Assembly: GCA_905221605.1 (NCBI GenBank)
Contig: CAJNDS010001371.1
Location: 1 to 21,191 of the forward strand
DNA: 21,191 nt
Reading direction: 5' to 3'
From: Symbiodinium natans
Taxonomy: Eukaryota > Sar > Dinophyceae > Suessiales > Symbiodiniaceae
Position 1 is the stretch's first letter. Each line of letters opens with the position of its first letter. Below are positions 14,210 through 20,869 of the stretch, one piece after another. The notes under the pieces are model-generated. The model made no database searches. It was not told the DNA's origin and saw nothing but the letters and a program-made list of their open reading frames with translations. The translations under genes and the position numbers were made by a program.

Positions 14210-14962
14210 GGCAAGCAGCCCCCAAGCAGAACACAGAGCCTTGTCGTCTTGATGAGGTTTGAGGGTTTTGACCTGAAAAACTTCCTTGCTCCCTTCCTTC
14301 CTTCCTTCCTTCCTTGCCTGGAGGCCTCACAAGCCTTCGGCCAACTGTTTGTGAGCGTGAGCGCAAGCAACCGTGCAAGCGCAGTAGTGTTTGTCACCCT
14401 TCGGGTTGCATTAGGGTCTAGGGTGGAGGTGTTCGGGTTTAAGGTCTGGAGTCTAGGGTTGAAGTTGCGAGTTCATGGTCTCAGCTGAGTTGAAGTTGAA
14501 GGTTCTTTCTTGAGGTTTGCGGGTCTTACTGTAGGGGTTGAGGGCACCCTAAACCCTAAACCCTAAACCCTAAACCCTAAACCCTAAACCCTAAACCCTC
14601 GGTTTTAGGGACTTCGGGGTCGAAGGATTCGGGCTGGCGATTGACAGCAAAAGAGGCGCAGCGAGTGTGTGATGCCCAGGGCACGCGACGATGCCTCAAT
14701 TTTCAACTTGAGGATGCTCTTTGATATTGAGCACATTTACGTTTAGGGTTGAGGGTTTAGGTTTAGGGTTTAGGGTTTAGGGCTTAGGGTTTAGGGTTTA
14801 GGGTTTAGGGTAGCTTAGGGTTTAGGCTTTAGGGCTTAGGGTTTAGGGTTTAGGGCTAAGGTTTAGGGTTTAAGGCATCGGGCCCTTAAGCCCCTAAACC
14901 CTCAACCCTTGACCCAGTTGTTCAAAGGGCTGTGGGGATGTTTGTGCAGTTCGCTGTGCTTG

Positions 14963-15059
<97 letters not shown>

Positions 15060-15261
15060 ACTTCTTCTCTAATGTAGTTCCTGCAAAGGGAAAGAGGTAC
15101 CTTGCATGTTTAGGGTTTAGGGTTGCTGATTATAGGTACCCTAACATCCTATACTGTAACTCTTTATGAAGGACCAGTAAGTTCAAGAGTTTAGGGTTTA
15201 GGGGAGAGGGCTTTTGCTTGCCCAGCCGAAGCCCTGCCTACGTAAGGGACCCCCCAACCAG
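14210..15261 (+). CDS. Phase-coherent exon chain, unknown protein
   Basis: Proposed exons: about 14210-14256 (QAAPKQNTEPCRLDE), 14324-14422 (ASQAFGQLFVSVSASNR..., 33 codons), 14648-14740 (31 codons, with RDDASIFNLRMLFDIEHIY), 14918-14962 (LFKGLWGCLCSSLCL), 15078-15096 (FLQRER+G), 15136-15176 (TLTSYTVTLYEGP) and 15226-15261 (PKPCLRKGPPNQ). All junctions are GT-AG and keep frame. The intron at 14257-14323 ends in a (CTTC)n pyrimidine tract. The intron at 14963-15077 starts with (GTA)n and ends CTTCTTCTCTAATGTAG. Donors include GTTTAG at a telomeric tract and GTAAGT at 15177. The 3' end is uncertain: AG at 15364 (KWTPFLHDLNLHHSMPTLF, stop at 15424) or AG at 15424 (HILWSLPKIDHKP, stop in the telomeric tract). 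The first exon's acceptor is weak. No start codon and no family recognised. Several splice choices were mine. Confidence 0.45.
14281..14317 (+). repeat. (CTTC)n pyrimidine tract
   Basis: Six or so CTTC units just upstream of the acceptor GCCTGGAG at 14323. Reads as an expanded polypyrimidine tract of a 67-bp intron with a branch-like CTGA upstream. Confidence 0.9.
14546..14599 (-). repeat. C-strand telomeric tract
   Basis: Seven to eight perfect CCCTAAA units inside the proposed intron 14423-14647. Confidence 0.95.
14741..14880 (+). repeat. G-strand telomeric tract with variants
   Basis: Starts at the donor of exon 14648-14740 as GTTTAGGG. TTGAGGG, TTTAGG and GCTTAGGG variants. Confidence 0.95.
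14963..15059 (+). repeat. (GTA)n microsatellite, about 32 units
   Basis: Uninterrupted GTA triplets. The first GTA is the proposed donor of exon 14918-14962. The Val-rich ORF across it is an artefact. Confidence 0.97.
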
Positions 15262-15282
15262 GTGCAGGGGTTCTGGGTTTAC

Positions 15283-15358
15283 GGTTTAGTTTAGGGTTTA
15301 GGGCTAGGGTTTAGGGTTCAGGGTATAGGGTATTGAGGGTTTAGGGTTTATTTAGGGT
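15283..15358 (+). repeat. Degenerate G-strand tract
   Basis: TTTAGGG with GCTAGGG, TTCAGGG, TATAGGG and TTGAGGG variants. Confidence 0.85.
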
Positions 15359-15456
15359 TCTGAGAAATGGACCCCTTTTCTTCATGACCTGAACTTACAT
15401 CATTCAATGCCAACTCTATTCTAGCATATTCTTTGGAGCTTACCCAAAATAGATCA

Positions 15457-15479
15457 TAAACCCTAAACCCTAAACCCTG
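15457..15479 (-). repeat. Short C-strand tract
   Basis: Three CCCTAAA-type units. Its first TAA is an in-frame stop for the proposed last exon. Confidence 0.9.
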
Positions 15480-15557
15480 GAAGACAAGGGATACTGAGCG
15501 AGTCTGCCACACTGCAATGGCTTGAATCTCATGCCGTGGGCTTCGCCATCGTTCCAG

Positions 15558-15603
15558 TCGTTAGCCCAACTGCGCGCTTGTACATCCGCGGCGGTTTCGG
15601 CAG
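15558..15603 (+). CDS. Candidate exon, 46 bp
   Basis: Acceptor GCCATCGTTCCAG, two split bases, then VSPTARLYIRGGFG, then GGCAG|GTCTCG. The frame is open from 15479 to 15616 (RQGILSESATLQWLESHAVG and on), so the upstream part may also be exonic. Stop TAG at 15617 if unspliced. Lies between C-strand tracts. Confidence 0.4.
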
Positions 15604-15642
15604 GTCTCGTGCGGCGTAGTGCGAGCTGCAAAACATCAGATG

Positions 15643-15850
15643 CCTAAACCCTAAACCCTAAACCTGCACATGCCCGTAGGTCTCTACTGAAGCTTCAGGC
15701 AGCTAAACCTCAAAGCCTGAGCATGAAGATCCTAAACCCAAGCCCTAAACCCTGAAGTTCAGTGCAGGGGCCACTGGGTCACGTAAAGTCACTTTGTAGG
15801 GTTTTATTCGTAGGGAAGAAATCGAGGCGGAATTCTGCTTCTGTACCAAT
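15643..15850. other. Short C-strand tract and unique spacer
   Basis: Three CCCTAAA units (15643-15666), later CCCTAAACCCTGAAG. A possible micro-exon is 15 bases between GTTCAGTGCAG and GTAAAG (about 15764-15778). Otherwise nothing supported. Confidence 0.35.
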
Positions 15851-16030
15851 TCTGAGTCGGGAGTTCGGGAACGAGGTTCCCCATGCACCCAAAAGGTGCA
15901 CAGGATATCCCTAATACCTCTCATTCCCTACTAGTGCTCTACTCCACAGCGCCGTGGAGGCATAGTTGAGCTTTAGATTACTGGGTGTGTGGACTCTGGG
16001 CCTCAAGTTCGCTGTGGTTCTATTCAGAAC
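15851..16030. other. Unique spacer with a small palindrome, no gene seen
   Basis: CTCCAC-AGCGCC-GTGGAG (about 15942-15959) is a near-palindrome. No frame with splice support. Confidence 0.4.
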
Positions 16031-16118
16031 TACCCTAAACCCTAAACTCTAAACCCAAATCCTAAACCTTGGTAAGCAAAGGAAGGCTGCGAACTCTGAA
16101 CGCTATACCTGCTGCTAG

Positions 16119-16156
16119 AGCTATGATTCAAGTGATCTCCGAACTCCAAACCTATG
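16119..16156 (+). CDS. Candidate micro-exon, 38 bp
   Basis: Acceptor CTATACCTGCTGCTAG, 12 codons SYDSSDLRTPNL plus two bases, donor CTATG|GTATTTGG. Flanked by a short C-strand tract (16032-16066) and a G-strand tract (16163-16193). Confidence 0.35.
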
Positions 16157-16329
16157 GTATTTGGGGATTAGGGCTTAGGGTTTAGGGTTGAGGGTTGAAG
16201 GCTAGTTACGGCTAGTTCGGTTGCTTCGCGGATGTGTCAATATATGCTGGCGGTAGCAGGTGACGTGGTGAAGTTGTTGATGCATGCAGGGGCGTGGCGC
16301 CCAACAGTCTCTGCACGATACCCTGAACC

Positions 16330-16387
16330 CTATGGGTTTAGGGTTCAGGGTTCAGGGTTTAGGTTTAGGGTTTAGGGTTTAGGGTTG
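16330..16387 (+). repeat. G-strand telomeric tract
   Basis: TTTAGGG and TTCAGGG units. The spacer 16200-16329 before it shows no supported gene. Confidence 0.9.
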
Positions 16388-16423
16388 AACCCTGATTTCC
16401 CTGCTTTTTTTGTGAGATTCAAG

Positions 16424-16496
16424 AGGCTGCGGGCATGGGGTCTCCAAGTCCGCTGGGGTCTCAGGGTGTCATCAATATCAACTCATAGGACTCTCA
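16424..16496 (+). CDS. Candidate exon, 73 bp, strong acceptor
   Basis: A long pyrimidine tract (GATTTCCCTGC plus a T run) leads to GAGATTCAAG. Then 24 codons, RLRAWGLQVRWGLRVSSIST and HRTL, one base, and the donor CTCA|GTTTAGGG. Downstream, CC plus RHPTRYLFPGLKTHSELRRV with a stop would join in frame, but across an intron of only about 34 bp, so this link is doubtful. Confidence 0.42.
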
Positions 16497-16705
16497 GTTT
16501 AGGGTTCAGGTTTAGGGTTTGGTCTACAAGCCCGACACCCTACACGCTATCTATTCCCCGGGCTCAAAACGCATTCAGAACTTCGTAGAGTGTAGCTTCC
16601 GGCCGACAACCGGCCAAATCGTAGAGGCTTGCAGAAACCCCTGAAAGCGTTTCGAGTACAAAAATTGAACCTGAAACCATGAAGCCGTGGGCACATATTG
16701 CGCTC

Positions 16706-16745
16706 AACCCTAGACCCTAAACCCTAAACCCTAAACCCTGAACCC
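16706..16745 (-). repeat. C-strand telomeric tract
   Basis: Five units, CCCTAGA to CCCTGAA. Confidence 0.9.
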
Positions 16746-16753
16746 CAAAAACA

Positions 16754-16777
16754 ACACACACACACACACACACACAA
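16754..16777. repeat. (CA)n microsatellite
   Basis: About 12 CA units between a C-strand tract and a candidate exon. Confidence 0.95.
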
Positions 16778-16800
16778 ATGAAGATTCCCAAAGGCCTTAG

Positions 16801-16908
16801 GCCGGAGCCTTGCATCATGCTCCGGGCACCTGCGGCCCCCACGGCGCCGCCGGCACTGCGGCTGGCAGCCTGCCGGGCGCCGGCGGGCCAGGCCACTCTA
16901 CAACTGGG
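16801..16908 (+). CDS. Candidate exon, exactly 36 codons, Ala/Gly-rich
   Basis: AAAGGCCTTAG acceptor, then 108 open bases, AGALHHAPGTCGPHGAAGTA, AGSLPGAGGPGHSTTG, then GG|GTTTGGGG, the start of a G-strand tract. Phase 0 to 0. Very high G/C at third positions; a GC island in otherwise balanced DNA. It has low-complexity Ala/Gly composition like a linker region. Contains hairpin CCGGAGC-(10)-GCTCCGG (about 16802-16825). High GC alone makes frames open, so the divisible length and boundaries carry the argument. Confidence 0.45.
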
Positions 16909-16987
16909 GTTTGGGGTTTAGGGTTTAGGGTTCAGGGTTTAGGGTTTAGGGTTTGGGGTTTGGGGTTTGGGGTTTAGGGTTTAGGGC
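16905..16987 (+). repeat. G-strand tract with TTTGGGG variants
   Basis: TTTGGGG, TTTAGGG and TTCAGGG mixed. Confidence 0.95.
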
Positions 16988-16999
16988 TTGGCTCTTCAG

Positions 17000-17135
17000 G
17001 TTGAGCCTAGCAAGGGCCCCCCAAAAAGGCAGTAAAAACCTACATCAGAGGAAAAAAGCCCCCCTGGGTCAGGCTGATCAGGGAGATACTCGATCAGTTA
17101 GGTTTTCAGGGTTGGCGTCTCATCTATTTGCCTAG
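17000..17135 (+). CDS. Candidate exon, 44 codons to a stop
   Basis: Acceptor GGCTTGGCTCTTCAG, one split base, then LSLARAPQKGSKNLHQRKKA, PLGQADQGDTRSVRFSGLAS, HLFA and TAG (17133-17135). Lys/Arg-rich, not repeat-derived. Could be a terminal exon. Internal GT sites (GATCA|GTTAGG) allow other ends. Its entry phase does not match the exit of 16801-16908. Confidence 0.4.
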
Positions 17136-17400
17136 ACAAACGAAATGAGAGGCGATCACCCTGAAACCTGCTGGCTTGGTAGCCCAGTGGTACCCCTTAC
17201 CCTTTTCTTGTTTGCTTCTGGGTTCCCTTCTAAAGTAACCAACCCCAAAAAGGGGTGCCCGTATTATAATATGGTTATTGGACTAGCAAGCTGGAAAAGC
17301 GGAGTTCTGAAAGTTCGAAGGTCGACCCTCTAAGCGATTTGTTGACGTGCAGGGCCCATTTTTGCGACTTGGGGTGGAGGGTTTAAGTCCTTGGGGGTTT
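17136..17400. other. Unique spacer with an element-core fragment
   Basis: A 62-codon ORF (17145-17333) has no supporting context. GGTGCCCGTATTATAATA (17254-17271) matches, with one extra C, the inverted centre of the element at 8510-8616. CCCC-AAAAA-GGGG precedes it. Probably an element relic. Confidence 0.45.
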
Positions 17401-17442
17401 CGGTTTAGGGTTTAGGGTTTAGGGTTTAGGGTTTAGGGTTTC
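17401..17442 (+). repeat. G-strand telomeric tract
   Basis: Six TTTAGGG-type units. Confidence 0.95.
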
Positions 17443-17531
17443 GTGTTTAGAAGAATCAAGGCGATGTAGACCTTGAAGCACCTTCCCAGGCAAGTCTCTA
17501 AAAGGAACGCCGGAACTCGGTACTTACCATT

Positions 17532-17566
17532 AGCCGAAGGTGCCGTGGCAGTCGACACCTTTGGCT
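17532..17566. other. Hairpin with 11-bp stem
   Basis: AGCCGAAGGTG pairs with CACCTTTGGCT (one G-T pair) around a 13-base loop, inside a candidate exon. Confidence 0.8.
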
Positions 17567-17589
17567 CGGGTTCACGGATTTTTCGACAT
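17534..17589 (+). CDS. Candidate exon, 56 bp
   Basis: Acceptor GGTACTTACCATTAG, two split bases, then EGAVAVDTFGSGSRIFRH, donor GACAT|GTATCG. The frame is open from 17470 to 17640 (57 codons). A further stretch PAGLLIGEA after GGGGTAG (about 17682) with a GTAGCG donor would follow in phase 0. Confidence 0.4.
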
Positions 17590-17743
17590 GTATCGTTTCC
17601 ATGCCTGCGAGCCTATCAGGTCACGAGTTTACAGGCTACATAGCTATCTTCTGGGGTGTAGGGTCTAGAGTTTAGGGGTAGCCTGCTGGATTGCTCATTG
17701 GCGAAGCCAGTAGCGAACGACCGAAGCAACTGCTGTAGCGCCT

Positions 17744-17850
17744 TCAAGTAAACCCTAAATCGTGGGTTTAGGGTTTAGGGTTAAGCCCTACACCCTACAC
17801 CCTAAACCCTAAAGCCTAAAGCCTAAACCCTAAACCCTAAGTAAGGGGAT
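17744..17850. repeat. Mixed-orientation telomeric tracts
   Basis: C, then G (17763-17782), then C (17783-17840) with CCCTACA and GCCTAAA variants. Confidence 0.9.
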
Positions 17851-17852
17851 AG

Positions 17853-18012
17853 GCTGCCTGCACGGTCCCTTGAAGCCTTGAAGGCCTCGAGGATGCCTAA
17901 AAAGGGTTCAGCGTTTGAGGTTTAGGGCTTAGAGTTTAGGATTTAGGGTTTTCATCTTTCCTACCAAGAATCGCCAGTAACTGTAGATTCGTTCGGGCTG
18001 GGAAGACTGGGG
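17853..18012 (+). CDS. Two-exon candidate upstream of the 18.2-18.7 kb gene end
   Basis: Exon 17853-17912: after GGGGATAG, one base, LPARSLEALKASRMPKKGS, two bases, donor GC|GTTTGAGG. Intron 17913-17968 (56 bp) begins with telomere-like G-strand repeats and ends TTTTCATCTTTCCTACCAAG, an excellent acceptor. Exon 17969-18012: one base, IASNCRFVRAGKTG, then G|GTCTTGG. The junction keeps frame. It may be the upstream part of the gene ending at 18742, but the connecting acceptor near 18190-18210 is ambiguous. Confidence 0.5.
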
Positions 18013-18130
18013 GTCTTGGAACCTAAGCCCTGAACTCCAAAATGGTCTTGCCAAACCCGTTGTGTTGCCAAACCCCACTCAACCCTAAAGCCTTGTTTAG
18101 GGCAGTTCTCTGAGTTAAGATCCCTTTGCC

Positions 18131-18158
18131 AGGGGGAGGGGGCGGGGGGGGGGGGGGT
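18131..18158 (+). repeat. G run
   Basis: GGGGGAGGGGGC followed by an unbroken G run; likely length-unstable. Confidence 0.9.
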
Positions 18159-18199
18159 TGGCTATCCAAAGAACCTAACAACAAGTCTGAAGCACACCG

Positions 18200-18742
18200 A
18201 GGAAGGAAGCTTTGAGATGGTGTTCTGTGCACACGAGGTGGCTGCGCGTCATTGCCCGCACGAGAGCTTCAGCAGTTGGCGAGGCACCGCCGTATTCGGG
18301 GTTGGGGTACCCTAAACCCAACCTTATGGCATAATATGAGGCTGAAAGACGCAAGTCAGTGGGCCGCACAAGAGTTTATAATGATAATACAAATGTGGAA
18401 GAGCAGGAAGCGCAACATAACAATGATGATCGATGAAATGCAACATGGGAACATAGTAGTAATACGAAGACCAGGAGGAGGAAGAGGAGGAGGAGGACTA
18501 CTTGCTTTTTCCCTACTCCTCGAGATGAGGACCATTGGAATTTCATGCTGATTATTTCTTACAGGAGCCAAAAAACTCTCAATATTGCCACCACATCAGC
18601 CCATATCGAATTCTTAAGAACTGCCGTAAGCTACCCATGAGAATGAATTAGGCCTACATAAAGCAAACAGTTTCTCAAGGAGCTGACCGCTGAAAATCTC
18701 AGCTCCAGACACTTCCTCGGCCAAAGCTCTGCGGATTCCTAA
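18200..18742 (+). CDS. 3' end of a spliced gene, unknown protein
   Basis: Best gene model in the window. Four exons: about 18200-18291 (KEALRWCSVHTRWLRV, IARTRASAVGEAPP), 18341-18373 (LKDASQWAAQE), 18565-18625 (SQKTLNIATTSAHIEFLRTA) and 18680-18742 (ELTAENLSSRHFLGQSSADS, stop TAA 18740-18742). Introns of 49, 191 and 54 bp are GT-AG: GTATTC...AATATGAG; GTTTAT...CTGATTATTTCTTACAG (branch-like CTGAT and strong pyrimidine tract); GTAAGC...TTTCTCAAG. All phases agree (2, 2, 0). The middle intron carries a GGA-rich microsatellite, and the first contains one CCCTAAACCC. The 5' boundary is not certain, since several AG sites lie at 18190-18210. The C-terminus is polar and Ser-rich. No motif or family recognised; the stop sits 20 bases before the next telomeric tract. 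Confidence 0.62.
18472..18498 (+). repeat. (GGA)n microsatellite
   Basis: AGGAGGAGGAAGAGGAGG-type triplets inside the proposed 191-bp intron. Confidence 0.9.
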
Positions 18743-18761
18743 GACGCAGGAGTTGGGGATA

Positions 18762-18836
18762 CAGGGTTTAGGGTTTAGGGTTTAGGGTTTAGGGTTTAGG
18801 GTTAGTGTTTCGGGTTGATAGGGTTCAGGGTTTAGG
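18762..18836 (+). repeat. G-strand telomeric tract
   Basis: Seven TTTAGGG units then degenerate copies. It begins 20 bases after the stop codon of the gene above, so it would lie in its 3' untranslated or downstream region. Confidence 0.95.
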
Positions 18837-18896
18837 GCAGGTTGCTGGCTCGGCGCTTCGCTGTCCGTCCTGGCGACTCAGGCCTGCAGAACTCCC

Positions 18897-18995
18897 AAGC
18901 CCTAAACCCTGATTCGGGTTTAGGGTTTGGGGTTTGGGGTTTGGGGTTTAGGGTTTAGGCTTAGGGTTTAGGGTGTAGCGTTTAGGGTTTAGGCC
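18897..18995. repeat. Short C-strand then G-strand tract
   Basis: CCCTAAACCCTGA, then TTTAGGG and TTTGGGG units with GTGTAGCG interruption. Confidence 0.9.
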
Positions 18996-19372
18996 CCAGG
19001 CGTCCGGGAATTTCAGGATTCAAAAGCGTGAGGTTAGAAGATAAGGATGTAAGCTCCAAGCTCTACAAAGGACAAGGGCACAGTGCCCTTATCCCTAAAC
19101 CTTAAACCCCCGACACCCCTAAAACCTGAACACCCTGGAAGCTACGCCCTTGAAAGTTGTGGGCGCTTAAAAGCCCAAGTGTGCAGCTTTAGAAAGGTCT
19201 CCCAGGTAAAGACTTTGGGTTTACAGGGTTTAGGGGGTTTAGGGTTTAGGGCTGTTACGTCTGAGCCATGGGTCTTCGGTGCAGGGGTTTAGGGTTTACA
19301 CCCCGGTTCTTGATGCTGGTGTCCTCATGGTTCAGGCATTCTCAGGCTTGGAGGTTTTCCAGGGGTGATCAC
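18996..19372. other. Spacer with scattered telomere-like units, no supported gene
   Basis: An ORF from 19083 (69 codons) starts within C-strand-like DNA and ends within G-strand-like DNA. Its middle (ESCGRLKAQVCSFRKVSQVK) looks protein-like and could hide an exon around 19140-19205, but I cannot fix boundaries. Confidence 0.3.
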
Positions 19373-19431
19373 AACCCTAAACCCTAAACTCTAAACCCTA
19401 AGCCCTAAACCCTAAACCCTAAACCCTAAGC
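19373..19431 (-). repeat. C-strand telomeric tract
   Basis: Eight CCCTAAA-type units with CTCTAAA and CCCTAAG variants. Confidence 0.95.
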
Positions 19432-19523
19432 CAGCAGACAAAGAAACGTAGTCGTGGTGTAGGGTTTCGGGTTTACCCTGAACCCCAAAACCCTGGACCA
19501 TAGATACTAAACCCTAGACCTAG

Positions 19524-19597
19524 CGGAGGCGCTATGTCACAAGACGCCGTGGCCCCAGGCAGCCAGCCAAATTTTTTCCGAGGCTTTGGCGACGTCG
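19524..19597 (+). CDS. Candidate exon, 74 bp
   Basis: Acceptor AACCCTAGACCTAG, two split bases, 24 codons EALCHKTPWPQAASQIFSEA and LATS, then TCG|GTGATAG. Ends in phase 0. Alternative frame RRRYVTRRRG is also open but Arg-only in character. The chosen frame has balanced composition. No family recognised. Confidence 0.45.
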
Positions 19598-19646
19598 GTG
19601 ATAGATATTTTAGGGTACTACAGAGAAGGGCCCTTTAAACCCTAAA

Positions 19647-19676
19647 CCCTAACCCCTATTATAATCTGGTTAGGGG
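19647..19676. repeat. Inverted repeat around CCTATTATAAT
   Basis: CCCTAACC and GGTTAGGG flank CCTATTATAATCT. The core matches the centres of elements at 8548-8560 and 9281-9292. Confidence 0.6.
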
Positions 19677-19975
19677 ATCCTAAGACTTGTAGAGAACTCT
19701 GGCTACTGTTTATCTATGATCTCGACATGGATATCTACAAGATACCTTGGGGCCCAAGTATCCTCTGCTGGGATTAAATTAAGGGGCTCTGTGTTGGGGG
19801 TTTAGGGCTTTAGGGGTCACCCTCCCCCCCTACAGCCCAGAACCGAGATTTCCTCCCCCGCTTTCTCTGCTCTGCCACTCTTCCTTCCTTGCGCTGGGAT
19901 TGCTCTCCCCTGGCGCGCTAAGCCCCAAATCCCAAATCCCAAAGCCTGAAACCTCACATTGTATGTTCTTGGGGT
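19677..19975. other. Unique spacer, no supported gene
   Basis: CTTGTAGA (19685) and TCTACAAG (19733) form a short inverted pair. CTACAAGATACC also matches the reverse complement of the 13.2-kb minisatellite linker. Pyrimidine-rich stretch at 19819-19885. No frame chosen. Confidence 0.35.
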
Positions 19976-20147
19976 TTAGGGGACTTAGGGTTTCGGGGAC
20001 TTCGGGTTTAGGGTACTTGGGGTTTGTTACCCAAACCGAAATCCCTAGATCGCTGAAGACTAGAAGCCCTAACCCTAAACCCCATCGGCCAAAATGCAAC
20101 GTTCTCCGGCTTGGTACAACTCAGCCCGGACACTCAGCTGAAGGCAG

Positions 20148-20245
20148 CAACCCTAAACCCTAAACCCTAAACCCCAAACCCCAAAACCCCAAACCCCAAA
20201 CCCCAAACCCTAAACCCTAAACCCTAAACCCCAAACCCTAAACCG
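20148..20245 (-). repeat. C-strand tract with CCCCAAA block
   Basis: CCCTAAA, then CCCCAAA units (about 20172-20208), then CCCTAAA again. Confidence 0.95.
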
Positions 20246-20265
20246 AACCGAAGCCAAGATGATGC

Positions 20266-20701
20266 TCATAGAGTTCCATCGGGGCCATTCGGTAGCTCGC
20301 ACATCGCATCGCCATGCACGTCGATGTTCTCGAGCTCAATCCTGGTGCAACACTGCCTGCCCTCGCCGAGCTGCTGATAGAACACATAGGGTTTAGGGTT
20401 TAGGGTTTAGGGTTTAGGGTTTAGAGGTTAGGGTTAGGGTTTAGGGTTTAGGGTTGTGGCAGTCACTGCATTGCGTCCGAGCTGCTTTATCTCAACTGAC
20501 ATTGGGGGGGTGTGGGATTTAGGGTTTAGGGCTTGGGGTTTGGGGTTTGGGGTTTGGGGTTTTTCGGTGGTTTGAACCATCAAGCCCTAATTTTCCCAAT
20601 CCCAAGACGTCGTGTACAGGCCAGGAATCTTTCAAATCTTTCCTGTTCTGAGACGGCCACACACATGCAGGATATACCGGTGCGGAGCAGAGCTCAGCGA
20701 A
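20266..20701 (-). CDS. 3' end of a minus-strand spliced gene, unknown protein
   Basis: Three exons on the minus strand. 20701-20665: after GGTTCAG, FAELCSAPVYPA plus one base, donor GTGTGT. 20495-20467: after a poly-C run and AATGTCAG, two bases then EIKQLGRNA, donor GTGACT. 20373-20266: after TTCTATCAG, QLGEGRQCCTRIELENIDVH, GDAMCELPNGPDGTL and stop TGA. Phases match (1+2, then 0). The last exon has striking G/C third positions (CTC GGC GAG GGC AGG CAG). The acceptor is CAGCAG, so a one-codon choice exists. Telomeric tracts lie in both introns and downstream. A possible upstream exon is 20869-20808 (62 bp, acceptor CCTCAAAGCCTAG), open in all three frames and so not decisive. No family recognised. 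Confidence 0.5.
20388..20455 (+). repeat. G-strand telomeric tract
   Basis: TTTAGGG units with TTAGAGG and GTTAGGG variants. On the minus strand it is the C-strand tract ahead of the 20373 acceptor. Confidence 0.95.
20514..20562 (+). repeat. G-strand tract ending in TTTGGGG
   Basis: Two TTTAGGG then four TTTGGGG units. Confidence 0.95.
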
Positions 20702-20706
20702 CTGAA

Positions 20707-20812
20707 CCTGCTAAACCCCTAACCCCTAGACCAAACCCTAGACCCTAAACCCCAAACCCCAAACCCTAGACCCTAGACCCCTTACCCTAAAGCCTAGACC
20801 CTAGAACCCTCT
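20707..20812 (-). repeat. Degenerate C-strand tract
   Basis: CCCTAGA, CCCTAAA and CCCCAAA variants. Confidence 0.9.
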
Positions 20813-20869
20813 TCGGGGGCTGAGGCGCCGGTGCTCGGTGTGCAGGGCCGCAGGCCCCTCCAAATTCTG

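Noticed and set aside
14909-15169. 86-residue ORF with a poly-Val segment
   Set aside because: Poly-Val is the (GTA)n microsatellite, which I read as the start of an intron.
17173-17245. tRNA-like stretch: TAGCCCAGTGG resembles box A and the length is 73 bases
   Set aside because: No D-stem partner, T-loop lacks the needed purine and A positions, and the acceptor stem has a C-C mismatch.
3629-20812. CRISPR array (repeats separated by unique spacers)
   Set aside because: Repeat units are 7-mers in variable-length tracts, spacers vary widely in size, orientation flips, and no cas-like gene is present.
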